Below, in pieces: positions 45,811 to 55,455 of a stretch of 64,000 nt of DNA (position 1 is its first letter; each line of letters opens with the position of its first letter). The notes beneath the pieces are model-generated. The model had not been told where the DNA came from, ran no database searches, and saw only the letters and a list, made by a program, of their open reading frames with translations. Made by a program: the position numbers and the translations under genes. The stretch covers positions 46,128,001 through 46,192,000 of the forward strand of contig CM060731.1 in assembly GCA_030704615.1 (NCBI GenBank), written 5' to 3'. The DNA comes from Takakia lepidozioides. Taxonomy: Eukaryota > Streptophyta > Takakiopsida > Takakiales > Takakiaceae.

Positions 45811-45897
45811 TGTCGTGCGTATACGTATCGCTACACAACTACATCGCTGTCCAAACTACACCACACATATAAGGACTATAAAGTAGTCTGCCACAAT
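45811..45897 (-). repeat. 87-bp direct repeat, unit 2
   Basis: Second unit (see 45371-45457). On the reverse strand it begins directly after AGCTAGGGGGGCG (45910-45898), a polypurine tract at the end of the PHD-type Ty3 element, so it may be the start of that element's 3' LTR. Confidence 0.85.
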
Positions 45898-46155
45898 CGC
45901 CCCCCTAGCTGGTGGATAGGTCCCTCTAACTCCAGATAGCTACAAGATGTAATAGCCACAGTCGTACTAAGTCCTCTATCACTGTCCCTATTGTACTCAA
46001 ACTCTATAGACCAAGAGGCCGGGTACATGAGTAGCCCCATCGTTAGTCGCCGTCTTGCAATCTGTGAACTTGAGCTAGGATCTCGTGTGTTCAAGGTCTC
46101 CTAGTAGCTTGGGCTTGCATTTCTTGTTAGCCTTCCATGGTTGTATCCACTCCCA

Positions 46156-46515
46156 CTATCCAATGCAATGCGGATATAACCAATCCCCATCAGGAACCAT
46201 CTCAAGAGGTGGAGTCAAACATCCCATATGCCAACCTCTAGAGCATTGATCACACACCAGCATGGTGGCTGCCCCTCTAGCAGACCCACACAACATGCAC
46301 CTCAAACTTGTAGGTACAACTGCCAGGTTTGGGTCAATCCTGCCATCGACATTCGGAAGGTGATATGACGCACAATTACGCACATGGTCCTTCCAAGTTA
46401 TGCCATCCCGACCCTCCAAGATCAAGACGCCTGAGGGCAATACCTCTCGAACCCTCAAAATAACACGTCCTGCAGTCACATCCAAGGTCGTAGGAGCAGT
46501 CTGCTGCAGATAAAC
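46156..46515 (-). pseudogene. Ty3 pol C-terminus with PHD finger
   Basis: After LDVTAGRVILRVREVLPSGV and a DHVRNCASYHLPN segment comes a zinc finger in C4HC3 layout: RCMLCGS, VCDQCSRGWHMGC, then WLYPHC. The first Cys of the last pair is Tyr here, probably by mutation. The spacing and the W-H-x2-C core are those of PHD fingers, which read histone H3 tails. A role in targeting integration, like the chromodomain of chromoviruses, is inference. The frame stops soon after at a TAG. Confidence 0.75.
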
Positions 46516-46533
46516 CCTGGGGGGTGCACTCTT
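46516..46533 (+). repeat. Left TIR
   Basis: CCTGGGGGGTGCACTCTT, exact complement of 51498-51515. The next ten bases are also similar (ATAAAATGT versus ATTAAATGT). Confidence 0.95.
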
Positions 46534-46838
46534 TATAAAATGTCCGTATAAACCCCCTATATACGGGTCCTTGGATCATTTATACCCCCTCTGTACATAC
46601 ATTTTGAAGATTATAAAACCCCCTCCTGTAAATATATAGAAATTTGTAATTTTTAAAAAGTACCCCTTATGTATGTATATTTCCCTTTTCAATAATTAAA
46701 AAATACCCTCAAATATGTATATGTATGTTTTTATATTATATCAAGTTTATTTATTTAAAATCGAATAAAATCTAATAAATTAATTTAAAAAATTGTTTGC
46801 CCTCAATAAAACTTGTTGTGGAATCTCACTTTGAACAA
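46534..46838. repeat. Left subterminal region
   Basis: Very AT-rich with repeated C-rich phrases: TACCCCCTCTGTACATA (about 46573) and AACCCCCTCCTGTAAATA (about 46600), related to phrases at 51377, 51410 and 51459 near the right end. They are probable transposase-binding repeats. Confidence 0.6.
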
Positions 46839-46839
46839 T

Positions 46840-46975
46840 ATTCAGATGCAGAGAGGAAAGGGACATTGTCAATGCCCGATGTGCAAGAGGCCTGAAGAAA
46901 GTTTCCATTTTCTGATATACAATCCTGGGTATTTTCATCAAAGAGTGATCCTCTTGAAGACCATCAAGACCTAGT
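46840..46975 (+). pseudogene. LINE zf-RVT zinc-finger fragment
   Basis: The frame gives RGKGHCQCPMCKRPEESFHF then LIYNPGYFH, matching the C-x2-C...H segment after LINE reverse transcriptases. It is close to the matching piece after 50150, so both probably come from one LINE family. Confidence 0.6.
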
Positions 46976-47176
46976 CACTGCACCTCTGTTCATCAACTAG
47001 GACAGTTTCTAAACTTGTTCTACAGTTTCAACCTTTGCAAGGTCCAATTATGTTCAAAACCTACTGTTGAGAATTCCTCTCCAAAAGAGATTTCGTGCAC
47101 CTTTGCTGCCACTGTTGGAGTCCAACCTGAAGCTGATAGAGTTCAATACATTCAATTAGGTGACAAGCATTTCATT

Positions 47177-48650
47177 TCACCAATACTCCCCACAAGAACA
47201 AACACCATTTTGGAAGTGGTGACAGCGGTTTGCATCCCGTACAACAATCTCTTGCTTAGTTATCTTTGAGATGAATTTGGTGGCTGTGTGGCAATCACCA
47301 CACATCTGAAGATTCCTGGTGATCCTCAAAGACATCCCAGAGGGTGTGTTGATAAGCCCAAAAACAATGGCCAACTTCTCATTGTGGTGGCAAAGAGACG
47401 ATTCTTTAAGCTCTTCCTCAACATCATGCAATGCAAAGCCCGGGCTTCACTCCTTTGCACATCATTTGCTCATAGGTCTCCAAAGCCTCTATCTCGCGCC
47501 CTTGCTGTGCATATCCTGCAATCATCACACTCCACGACAGCACATCTCGTTCAGCCATACCGTTGAACACTCCCTTCATACATGTCCACGAGGGTATTGT
47601 TTAGAATGACATTTGATACAATTGCAAATCTGACAATGTCGCCATGGACCTCTTTGCCTTTTTCCAGAGCTGACAGGCTTGCACACGCATTGCAAATGTA
47701 CACAAATGTGATGTGGTCGGGCTTCACCCCTTCCCCCATCATTTGATCATAGGTCTCCAAAGCCTCCATATCACGTGCCTGCTGTGCATACCCTGCAAGC
47801 ATCGCACTCCACGACACCACATCTCGTTCAGCCATGGAAACTCCCTTCGCATCCTTAATGCCCACATTTGGCATATATGTCCACCAGGGGAGTGTTCAGA
47901 ATGACATCTGGTACAATTGCAGCTTTGACAATGTCACCATGGACCTCTTTCCCCTTTTCCAGAGCTCGCAGGCTTGGACACGCATTGCATCCTGCCAACA
48001 TTATATTCCACGTGATCAAAGATCGTTGAGGCATTCTGTTGAACACTTGGTGAGCATCAATGATGCTCCCGCACATAACATACAGGTTGACAAGGGTGTT
48101 GAGTAGAAAAACATTTGGCGTGAATCCACTTTGGATAATGTGAGTGTGCACCTGCTTTCCAGCTTCGAGACCTTCCATCTTGATGCACTTAAGCAAGAGA
48201 CAGACATACATATCTGAATCTGCTGAACTGCCTCCTTGGTTTAGAGTCTGTAGAGTTTCTGTCAGGCTGTCGCACAAAGTATCTTCACATGCCCAGAAGT
48301 GCCAGAAGAGGTATTGTGGACTCCCTCTCTTGATCCTCTTTCAGAAGTTGTGGTCATGGTTGAGGTGCCTGATTTTATCAACTGTGCCGCTGCAGCTGCT
48401 GCCTTTAGTTGACCATCTACCCATGCAGGTTTCTTGTAGCTACTGACCCCCACATGGAATCAAGGTAATCTGGAGCTTGAAGTCCAGCCACTCCCTCCGC
48501 ATCCTCAATGCTCCCACAATGGCATACATGTCCACAAGGGTATTGTTCATAATCACATCCGGTACAATTCCAGCTTTGGTGATGCAACCATGCACCTCTT
48601 TGCCCTTTTCCATGGCTGCAGGCTTGCACACGCACTGCAAACGCACACAA
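47177..48650 (-). pseudogene. DYW-PPR pseudogene, copy B
   Basis: From high to low coordinates: VHGCITKAGIVPDVIMNNTL (48600), the SYKKPAWVDGQLKAAAAAAQ and TTSERGSREGVHN N-terminal segments (48450-48300), LTETLQTLNQGGSS...CIKMEGLEAGKQVHTHIIQS, SGFTPNVFLLNTLVNLYVMC, VHGDIVKAAIVPDVILN, and a further PPR set (47874-47551). At 47440 a P motif (EQMMCKGVKP) is joined directly to a complete DYW domain end (47431-47177) with HNEK, CGDCH and NGVCSCGEYW before the stop. The L2/S2/E region has been deleted there. The DYW segment itself has no damage. Confidence 0.85.
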
Positions 48651-48800
48651 ATGAATTCAAAGGTCAGATGGTGGGGTCAGCTACAACATATGTCCAACAC
48701 CAGATATCCTAAGTTAATCGACTCTATATCTTAAAACTACATGCTCTAGCTTAGGCTTGGATTTCATGGCTAATGGTTCCATCTCAAGACTTGATAACAG

Positions 48801-50230
48801 GGGTACGTTGAAGGTTGCAATGACCAAAAGTGCTTCTAATTGAGTCCCACATCAATTCAATCTCAAAGAAGTTCGTCCCTTGACTGGCTGGAGAGCGGTC
48901 TTAGACATTGGTGATTCAATGGGGCGCTCTAGGAAAACAACCAAGGGCAAGGACTTCAATTTGAGAGTTTCTAATCGGTTTGATGCTATGAATCCATGGG
49001 GTAACTGTCCCCCCTTTGCAGAACGGTTGGCCGTCTAGGAGCAATCACAAGCTACCTAGAACGACAAACAATTCACATGCAAAGGGCTGGCTTGCGGCTG
49101 GCCACTTTCAACTTCTCAGGGTTGACCAACCAAAGGAAACAACTCGAAGTGGGACAAGTTCTTCGGACTAATGATACTCATATCTGTGTTGGGCAAGAAA
49201 CATGGGAAACGGCGGATAAACTGGTTGGAGATGTCAATGGTTATAAATGGGCAGGTAAGATGTGTACTCTCAAGGCAGCCTCTGCCAAACGCAGTAAAAA
49301 AGGGGCTGGATTCTTTGTCCATGATTTCTTGTTTGACAATTGTGAAATTATCAACAAGGGTTTGAGGTACGAGCATAGTATCTGGCTAAAACTGAATCTG
49401 AAGGGCAGCTTGAGTACGAAGGACCTCTTTGTGGGTTGTGTTTACATGCCCATAGAGGGGACCCTTAGTGCTGACGCAGACAAAGCCTTCGAAGATGTAA
49501 AACTGGACTGTGCTTCGTTCCTTGCCAAAGGTCAGGTGGTGCTATTGGGTGACTTCAATGCCCGGGTGGGCAAAGGGCTCCATCAGGACGATATCACTAG
49601 GCCTTCTGGTGAGGACGAGCTGAATTCTAATGGCAGACGGTTAATTAACTGTCTGGAAGAGCTTCATCTTTTGACCTTGAATAACAGGACAAGAGGTGAC
49701 CAAGTGCATTGGACTCGTGAGAAATCCCAAACAGGGGAACGTTCCATTGTGGACTATATCATAATGGACAAAAATTTGTTCCCCCAGTGTGCCAATGTGT
49801 TGATCGACAGAACTGATATTGGTGCCTCTGACCACTTCCTGGTTTGGACTGAGATCAAAAGGTGTTTTCCCAACACCAGAGTGAAAGAGATTCTCAAGGA
49901 CCTGGACCTGGATCCGCAAGTCTTGACCCTGCTGGATAAATCCGACTTAGAGGCTGTAGTGTCCAAAGCCATGTCTGTTGCCATGAGATTGTCTGATGAA
50001 AATGAAGTTGGGCAGAAAACTTCCCTGAACTTGTTTCCAGTCAGTGACATGGGGGAGGACATCATGGATGACCTCAATGGTCCACCCACTCTCGGCACTA
50101 GACTGAAATTTAAACTCAGGGTAGGAAGCCTACCTTTGAACATCAAACAGAAGCAGAGAGGAAAGGGATAGTGCACTTCCCATTGTGTGGGCAATCTGAA
50201 GACAATATTCATTTTCTGATACACTGTCCC
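48801..50230 (+). pseudogene. LINE 5' region and AP endonuclease fused to zf-RVT end
   Basis: The 364-codon frame (49077-50171) encodes an exonuclease-endonuclease-phosphatase domain: LATFNFSGLT, ICVGQETWE, VVLLGDFNARVG and GASDHFLVW, covering residues ~5-260. A region like the linker before RT follows. At about residue 340 it is joined to RVGSLPLNIKQKQRGKG, which belongs to the zinc-finger end of ORF2; after a shift the sequence gives PLCGQSEDNIHFLI near 50190. The reverse transcriptase is deleted. This lineage differs from the LINE at 2257-8570. Confidence 0.8.
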
Positions 50231-50242
50231 GGGTTCTCTCAT

Positions 50243-50585
50243 TGATAACAGGTGTACGTTGAAGGTTGCAATGACCAAAAGTGCTTCTAATAGAGTCCCA
50301 CATCAATTCAATCTCAAAGAAGTTCGTCCCTTGACTGGCTGGAGAGTGGTCTTAGACATTGGTGATTCAATGGGGCGCTCTAGGAAGACAACCAAGGGCA
50401 AGGACTTCAACTGCAGGTGACCAAGTGCAGTGGACTCGTGAGAAATCCCAAACTGGGGAACGTTCCATTGTGGACTATATCATAATGGACAAAAATTTGT
50501 TCCCCCAGTGTGCCAATGTGTTGATTGACAGAACTGATATTGGTACCTCTGACCACTTCCTGGTTTGGACTGACTCAAAAGAGGA
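50243..50585 (+). repeat. Internally deleted duplicate of the LINE block
   Basis: 50243-50410 repeats 48800-48960 (GTACGTTGAAGGTTGCAATG on). It is joined directly to a copy of 49690-49855 (GGTGACCAAGTGCA-TGGACT on), so about 730 bases of the endonuclease are missing. Few substitutions separate the copies. Confidence 0.9.
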
Positions 50586-50590
50586 CCTCT

Positions 50591-51128
50591 TGTGTGTGCC
50601 TACTTGTGTCTGTAGTCAGGTAAGGACGGATTGGTCAGTGAGAACCACCACGGTGCAGCTGAGCACGGCCTGCTAAGACCAAGCTGACTCTCCCAAGAAC
50701 CTTATAAACATCTGGAAGAATACCAAATCAGGTACTTATAGGAGGCAAGAGCCCGCAATAGCAGGATGGAAAAAATTCTTCACATCGTACCTTAAGAAAA
50801 CGCCACACCTTCCATTGCAGTTGTCCCACCATTGTCAATCTTCTAAAAACTCATACCAGGTCTGCTCAGTGCTGCAAATTCAGGGCCGACTCTAATGAGA
50901 GGGCAAGACAGGCTGAAAATAGGTCAAAGAAGAAGGTGCCCTCACCACATTGTTCTTGACCTTGTGTCATGACCCATGGAGGATTTGCCCTCCCATCAAC
51001 CCAAAAGGATCGCTTCCGTGTGCTGCTGGTGTCTGTAGTCAGGTAATGTCGGATTGGTCTTTGAGAAACCACCACAAAATGGCCTGCTAAGACCAAGCTC
51101 ACTCTCCCCTAAACCTTGTAAACATCAG
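50591..51128 (-). repeat. R1 cassette, copy B (two inverted pieces)
   Basis: 50860-51128 and 50591-50745 each match the reverse complement of the start of copy A (26861 on), with 115 bases between. Each begins on the reverse strand with a GGTATTCTTCC-GATGTTTA phrase and continues with GAGAGT-AGCTTGGTCTTAGC. Confidence 0.75.
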
Positions 51129-51142
51129 GAAGAATACCATGC

Positions 51143-51497
51143 CCAGTGGAGAGGAGGGGAGAGGAGAGGAGGGAAAAGAGAAAGCCCGCGGAAGGGAAGG
51201 CGAACGCAGGAGAGGAGTGGAGAGGAGATAAGAGGAGGAGAGGGAAGGGGAGAAAGATCGCGGATAGAAAAAAAAAACAAACAAACAAACAAAAGGATGA
51301 TCCTGCGATTTGATCCCGTGGTGCATCGCGGCCTAAACACCGCTCTTACCACTACACTACCCCTTAAAACTCAACAACCCCCTCCTGTAAAATTATATTT
51401 AAGGTGTTTTAAACCCCCCCTCTGTATGTATAATGTTGTACATGGGGGGGTTTAAAATACCCCCTCCTGTGCACGCACGTGGCTGGTACATTTAATG
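51143..51497. repeat. Purine tract and right subterminal region
   Basis: 51143-51265 is almost pure G/A on the forward strand. 51360-51475 holds the C-rich repeats AACCCCCTCCTGTAAAA, AACCCCCCCTCTGTATG, an inverted CATGGGGGGGTTTA and TACCCCCTCCTGTGCA, matching the left subterminal set. Confidence 0.6.
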
Positions 51498-51515
51498 AAG
51501 AGTGCACCCCCCAGG
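51498..51515 (-). repeat. Right TIR
   Basis: Exact complement of the left TIR. The 8-bp TSD AGATAAAC follows at 51516-51523 and precedes the left TIR at 46508-46515. Confidence 0.95.
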
Positions 51516-51523
51516 AGATAAAC

Positions 51524-52440
51524 ATAGTCACCACGGTTAAATCTCCGGATCCCAGGACGATAGCCCCCACCACGTATGGTAGCATACCTCAACGTATCAC
51601 GATGTTGTGCAATGGCAAGATTCTCGAAGCCATGGGCATGACTTTCTTGAACAACTCTGCACGCTGATCACATGCACGTGCCCACACGTCCAGATCATCA
51701 AGGTTAAGAACTGTAGCAGCTTCTCTACGAATGGATGTAGGCAAATCCGGCTCTCAGCCAAAGAGAAGAAAGTATGGTGAGAAAGAGGCAAGTGATGCTT
51801 ACTTGCTGAACCTGTAGCCCATGGCTAACCAGGGTAACTGAAGGTCCCAATCTCCTAGGTGTCCCTTCTGCAAGCCATACTTGCGCAAACCCCTCTTTAC
51901 AGTCTGAACAACCCTCTCTGCCAAGCCATCGGCCTTAGGATGATCCTGAGAAGTGGTGCGGTGGTCTACCAAGGCCTTGTCACACAAAGCCTGAAACTCC
52001 CCCAAGAACTCTCTCCCTTGGTCCGTGAGTACCTCAACTGGAGCACCGAATCGGCTAAGTACACAATCCAAGAATGCATATGCAGCTCCCTCACTAGCCT
52101 TATCAGGCAATGGAACCAACTCGATCCACTTGGAGAAGTGCTCCACCATCACCAACACGTACTTGTTGTGGCGCATGGTTAGGAGCAATGGCCCTGCGAA
52201 GTCAAGACTCCACCTGTAGCCCAATCCCATGATCGGATGAGCCTGATGACTCCGCGCCCTTTGCCTGAGCATGTACAGCAAGCGGCGTTCCCCTAACTCC
52301 CACAGAGCTCTCATCCAATCCCTGGCCATGACCCCCCCCCCCCACCCATACTAGTGCCCTGTAGCGCACTCATCCCCTCCATATTGGCCATGTTCTTCAT
52401 GAGGGCTTGCCAACCATGCTACTTGGCGTAGTCGTACTCT
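51524..52440 (-). pseudogene. Ty3 integrase upstream of the DNA transposon
   Basis: Frame 52329-51799 carries the integrase core: YRWSLDFAGPLLL, VLTDQGREFLG and DHPKADGLAERVVQ give D,D,E, and WIELVPLPDKASEGAAYAFL lies between. Further frames to 51524 continue the post-core region and end in FNRGDYVYL at the transposon junction. A GWQALMKNMANMEGM-like segment in another frame extends to about 52440. A C run at 52332-52342 disturbs the frame. Confidence 0.85.
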
Positions 52441-54149
52441 ATTGGAGATGGCTTCCTCTCAAACGCGGTTTCCTACATATGCCAAAAATTAAAGTCAGTT
52501 CCTCACGATGATGGAGCGAGAAAGAAGACATAACAAAATACATAGGGAAGTATGACTTACAAATCGCAAGATAAAACCCTTGGATCCGGCAGGGCCCCAC
52601 TTGTGTGTGGATTCGTGCTTCTGAAAGCAACTGTTGTTGCTTCGCGTGCCTTCTCAAATTTGGCCTTGGGTGCCGCATCCTTCTCTCCTGCAATAAGTGC
52701 ATCCCACGATACCTATGCACCCCCCCCACAATTAGCGAATTACACACATACGTTGCATCGAATCTACCTGATTAATGCATATGCAACAAATGGAAGGTGA
52801 AATAATTCAAGGATTTGCCAACCTGTGAAACTCCAAAAGGTGGTTTGGGTTGGACCCCATTTGCCTTTGTCTTCCAAGCTTGCAAAAGTACAACTGTCAC
52901 ACCTTGTTCCATGTTTTGTCGTTTCCTTTCAAATGCATGTTTTTCTTTGTTGTTTGTTTCTTTTTTATTTTATTTTGGGGGGTTATTCGTCTTCAGGAGG
53001 CAGCAACATTCTTGGCCACATTGGTGCAATCCGGTGGGGTTGCCAATGAAGGAGGGCACGTGGTGTTCATGAAGGACCCGAACACCAAAGGTAAAAAGAA
53101 GAGGCCTCGACCTCCCGAGGTCCCTTTTCCCATCAATAAAAGGGCTGCCGAGGAGAGAGAGAGAAGGGAAAGAGAGGAGAGAGTGGAAGTAGCGGGGAAG
53201 GGGAAAGACATAGTGACGGAGAAGGGGAAGGAAAAGAAGAAGAAGAAGAAGAGGTCCCATGAAGACGAAGTGGTGATTGTGCATGCGGGGGAGGCCAGTG
53301 GGGTAACAAAGGTGGAGGGGAAGGAGGTTACAAAGCAGGGAGAGGGTGGGTCGAAGAAGAAGAAATTCCGGGGGATAGAGAACGTGGAGTTGGCAAAGAT
53401 TGTTGTGCCACCGGTGGAGGTCAATAAGCATGGTGACCCCTGCTTTGCGTTTTAGGTGGCTATGAAGAAGCCAGCCTTCAAACTCGCATTGTTGTGGTTC
53501 CCTCTACACATTGAGTGGGCTGATCAGCACTATGGCCAAAAGCGGGCGTATGCCCGTGAGTTACACCGCCGGTTTCCGGGCAATTGGAGTGAGACAATGG
53601 TGATGGAGATGGTGGGGCGGAACTTGAAGGACAAGGGGTACCGTGCCAGAGAGAGAATTCCGACTCGGCCTCGGTGTCACCCAATGTGGCTTGACCTTGG
53701 GCCTTGGCAAGTGCGCCTTTGTTGCGGAGGAAGGGGTCTCTATAGGGGTGACATCCAAAAGTTGTCCAAACCGGGCCCCCGAACGGGTGATGCGCTTGCC
53801 AAGGTACATTTCACCCGTCTTGGTGGTCGGGGGTGTGCTCAACTGAGCGTCCGGACCAGCAACAACCTCCCGAATATGAGAGGTGGCTGAGCCGGCCACT
53901 GGCGAATCCAAGATGGGGAGAAGAGGGGGGTACTAACCTAAGGGGGCAGATGAGCCCTCTGGCTGCGGTTGCCGACGGGGCTGGTACACCGTGAGACGCC
54001 AGCCCCCGTCACACATGCCGGCAGAGCAAACGGGTTCTCCGCCCTTTTCTTGGGGCAGGGGACTTCTTCTCTTTCCCCATAAACCTGACACCTGTCATGC
54101 AAACCCAAAAGTTAGCCTCACCTGGAAACAATCTCAACATTCCAGATCC
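52441..54149. other. Transposon-like debris with Lys/Glu-rich ORF
   Basis: A forward frame at 52995-53452 (after a CTTCAG acceptor-like site) encodes GVANEGGHVVFMKDP followed by a low-complexity Lys/Glu/Arg stretch. 53456-53890 continues in frame with VMEMVGRNLKDKGYRARERI. No domain is identified. It precedes a TNP2-like fragment on the same strand, so it may be part of an older DNA transposon. Confidence 0.3.
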
Positions 54150-54660
54150 GCGGAAAGAGACGCGCGAAGTCTTGGACTTTGTGGGGATGGCTATAAGATT
54201 TTTCATGCATGTCCATGTGATAAAACCCTATACTACGGAGATGATTCGCGTCTGACAAAGTGTCCAAAGTGCAAGAAAGACCAATATCGGGATGATGTCC
54301 AAGGGGGAAAAAGTACCACACAAGGTATAAGCGCCATTTCCCCTCACATGGAAACTATTTTCTTTAATCTTCTCAATGCATATAAAGTGTATTCCACAAA
54401 GTTTAGGGTTTAGAGAGTAGTACTCATGCAAGATCTGATTGTGGCTTTGGAAGGAGTGAGTAATATTAGCGACGTTTGGTTTGATCATTATTTTCCTAAT
54501 GAGGGAGAGGGTGCATGAAGGGAAAGACATAAGGGTGTTGTATTATGTGTGCTAATGGAATGATAACATGTGGGGGACGTGGGGTATTTTTCATCCTAGA
54601 AAATGCATTACTTTCCGATCATCCCGCGATTGAAGGCACATCCAAGGCCGGTTACTAGGC
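54150..54660 (+). pseudogene. TNP2-type transposase fragment, forward strand
   Basis: GDGYKIFHACPCDKTLYYGD followed by LTKCPKCKKDQYRDD matches the Cys-rich segment of plant CACTA TNP2 transposases (compare HACERGCVLFHGEYE...CPVCRSSRY in the copy near 60500). It ends at a donor-like CAAG|GTATAAG. Near 54610-54660 a PIIPRLKAHPRP-like segment corresponds to the following block. It lies outside the left TIR of the CACTA element and is of opposite orientation to its transposase, so it is a separate older fragment. Confidence 0.5.
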
Positions 54661-54872
54661 GCCCTCGACAAGGAGCGGGCCGCCGGAATATTCCTTCACA
54701 AGATTTTGCCCGCGGAATTGCAGCCTCTAAGTTCATTCCAACAGTGGCTCAAGACTTCAGTTTATGATGCCGTTGCTCAAGGTGAGGTGGTTTCAGATAT
54801 GGTGCAAGACCTTGCAAGGGGCCCCTCTCAATTCGCGACCTCATATACGGCGGTTTGGGATCACGGTCGTTA

Positions 54873-54892
54873 CACTACAAGAGATGAGCGTT
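54873..54892 (+). repeat. Left TIR of CACTA element
   Basis: CACTACAAGAGATGAGCGTT. The partner end is not in the window, so the 3-bp TSD cannot be tested. Confidence 0.6.
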
Positions 54893-55329
54893 TTTAGGAC
54901 TACGGCTTTGGCGGAGTCATAAAAACTGCACTAGGTAGATGACTATAGAGCGCTGAAATGCATTACAGTTTTAGTTTTATGACTTTGTAGTAATGGATAT
55001 CACTACATGATTCCGGAAAGTTAGGGAGCATTGGTCAAACATTGTTGACCATGATGACAGGGATGGTTTATATGACTAGTGAGATATGTTTGACTACACG
55101 TGGACGACATTTCATGGAATCTTATGACTCCATGACTGAAGATGGTTTCAGAGCTCTATTTATACGACTACATCATTACACGTGTCATTTTGAAGGCACA
55201 TATAATGCAAATAAGGTTGCCCATTAGGTTTAAAAAAGTTAAAAAAATTGCTAATAAGGTTGCCCATTAGTGTAATCGTGAACAGAAAGGAGGGCTGGGA
55301 CTTGGCGTTTTTTTGTCTCCTGCGCCACA

Positions 55330-55425
55330 CCACATAGTTGAGGGATGGAACGCGATGATAGCAGGATATGCAGGGGCGTGGGATGGAGGCATTGAGCAAA
55401 TGATGCATGAAGGAGAAGAGGAGGA
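55330..55425 (+). pseudogene. PPR motif fragment
   Basis: The frame gives VEGWNAMIAGYAGAWDGGIE then QMMHEG, a damaged P-type PPR motif (compare [13 protein letters not shown]...YEQMM). It lies directly upstream of R1 copy C, repeating the R1-PPR association seen elsewhere. Confidence 0.6.
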
Positions 55426-55455
55426 AGAGACGAGACGAGGAGAAGCGAGCTCGCC

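Larger units (their letters stand above)
46516..51515. mobile_element. 5-kb DNA transposon with 18-bp TIRs and 8-bp TSD, carrying gene fragments
   Basis: Perfect TIRs CCTGGGGGGTGCACTCTT (46516-46533) and its complement (51498-51515) bound exactly 5000 bases, flanked by AGATAAAC (46508-46515, 51516-51523). Subterminal repeats of the type ACCCCCTCCTGTAAAT occur near both ends. No transposase is recognisable. The cargo is a LINE zinc-finger fragment, a DYW-PPR pseudogene with an intact DYW end, a LINE endonuclease with a partial duplicate, and R1 sequence. An 8-bp TSD fits hAT or P-type elements, or an atypical MULE; the TIR does not start with the usual hAT CA/TA, so the superfamily is open. 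It is non-autonomous. Confidence 0.9.
45898..52440 (-). mobile_element. Ty3/gypsy element with PHD finger, split by a DNA transposon
   Basis: Read right to left: integrase (52329 to about 51540), the integrase C-terminal FNRGDYVYL at the transposon junction, then after the 5000-bp insert VYLQQTAPTTLDVTAGRV, a PHD finger (46280-46156), a short 3' region and a polypurine tract. The 8-bp duplication AGATAAAC at both junctions shows that pol was contiguous before insertion. Gag, protease and RT are not on this strand in the window. The upstream boundary near 52440 is uncertain. Confidence 0.8.

Noticed and set aside
52850-53455. Lys/Glu-rich ORF as a nuclear protein gene
   Set aside because: The composition is low complexity, the first part translates an AT/pyrimidine tract, and there is no domain; it lies in transposon debris.
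54960-55010. TGTAGTAATGGATATCACTACA palindrome as the end of a small CACTA MITE starting at 54873
   Set aside because: The match between the two ends is weak beyond CTACAA, and the subterminal repeats extend past 55200, favouring a large element.
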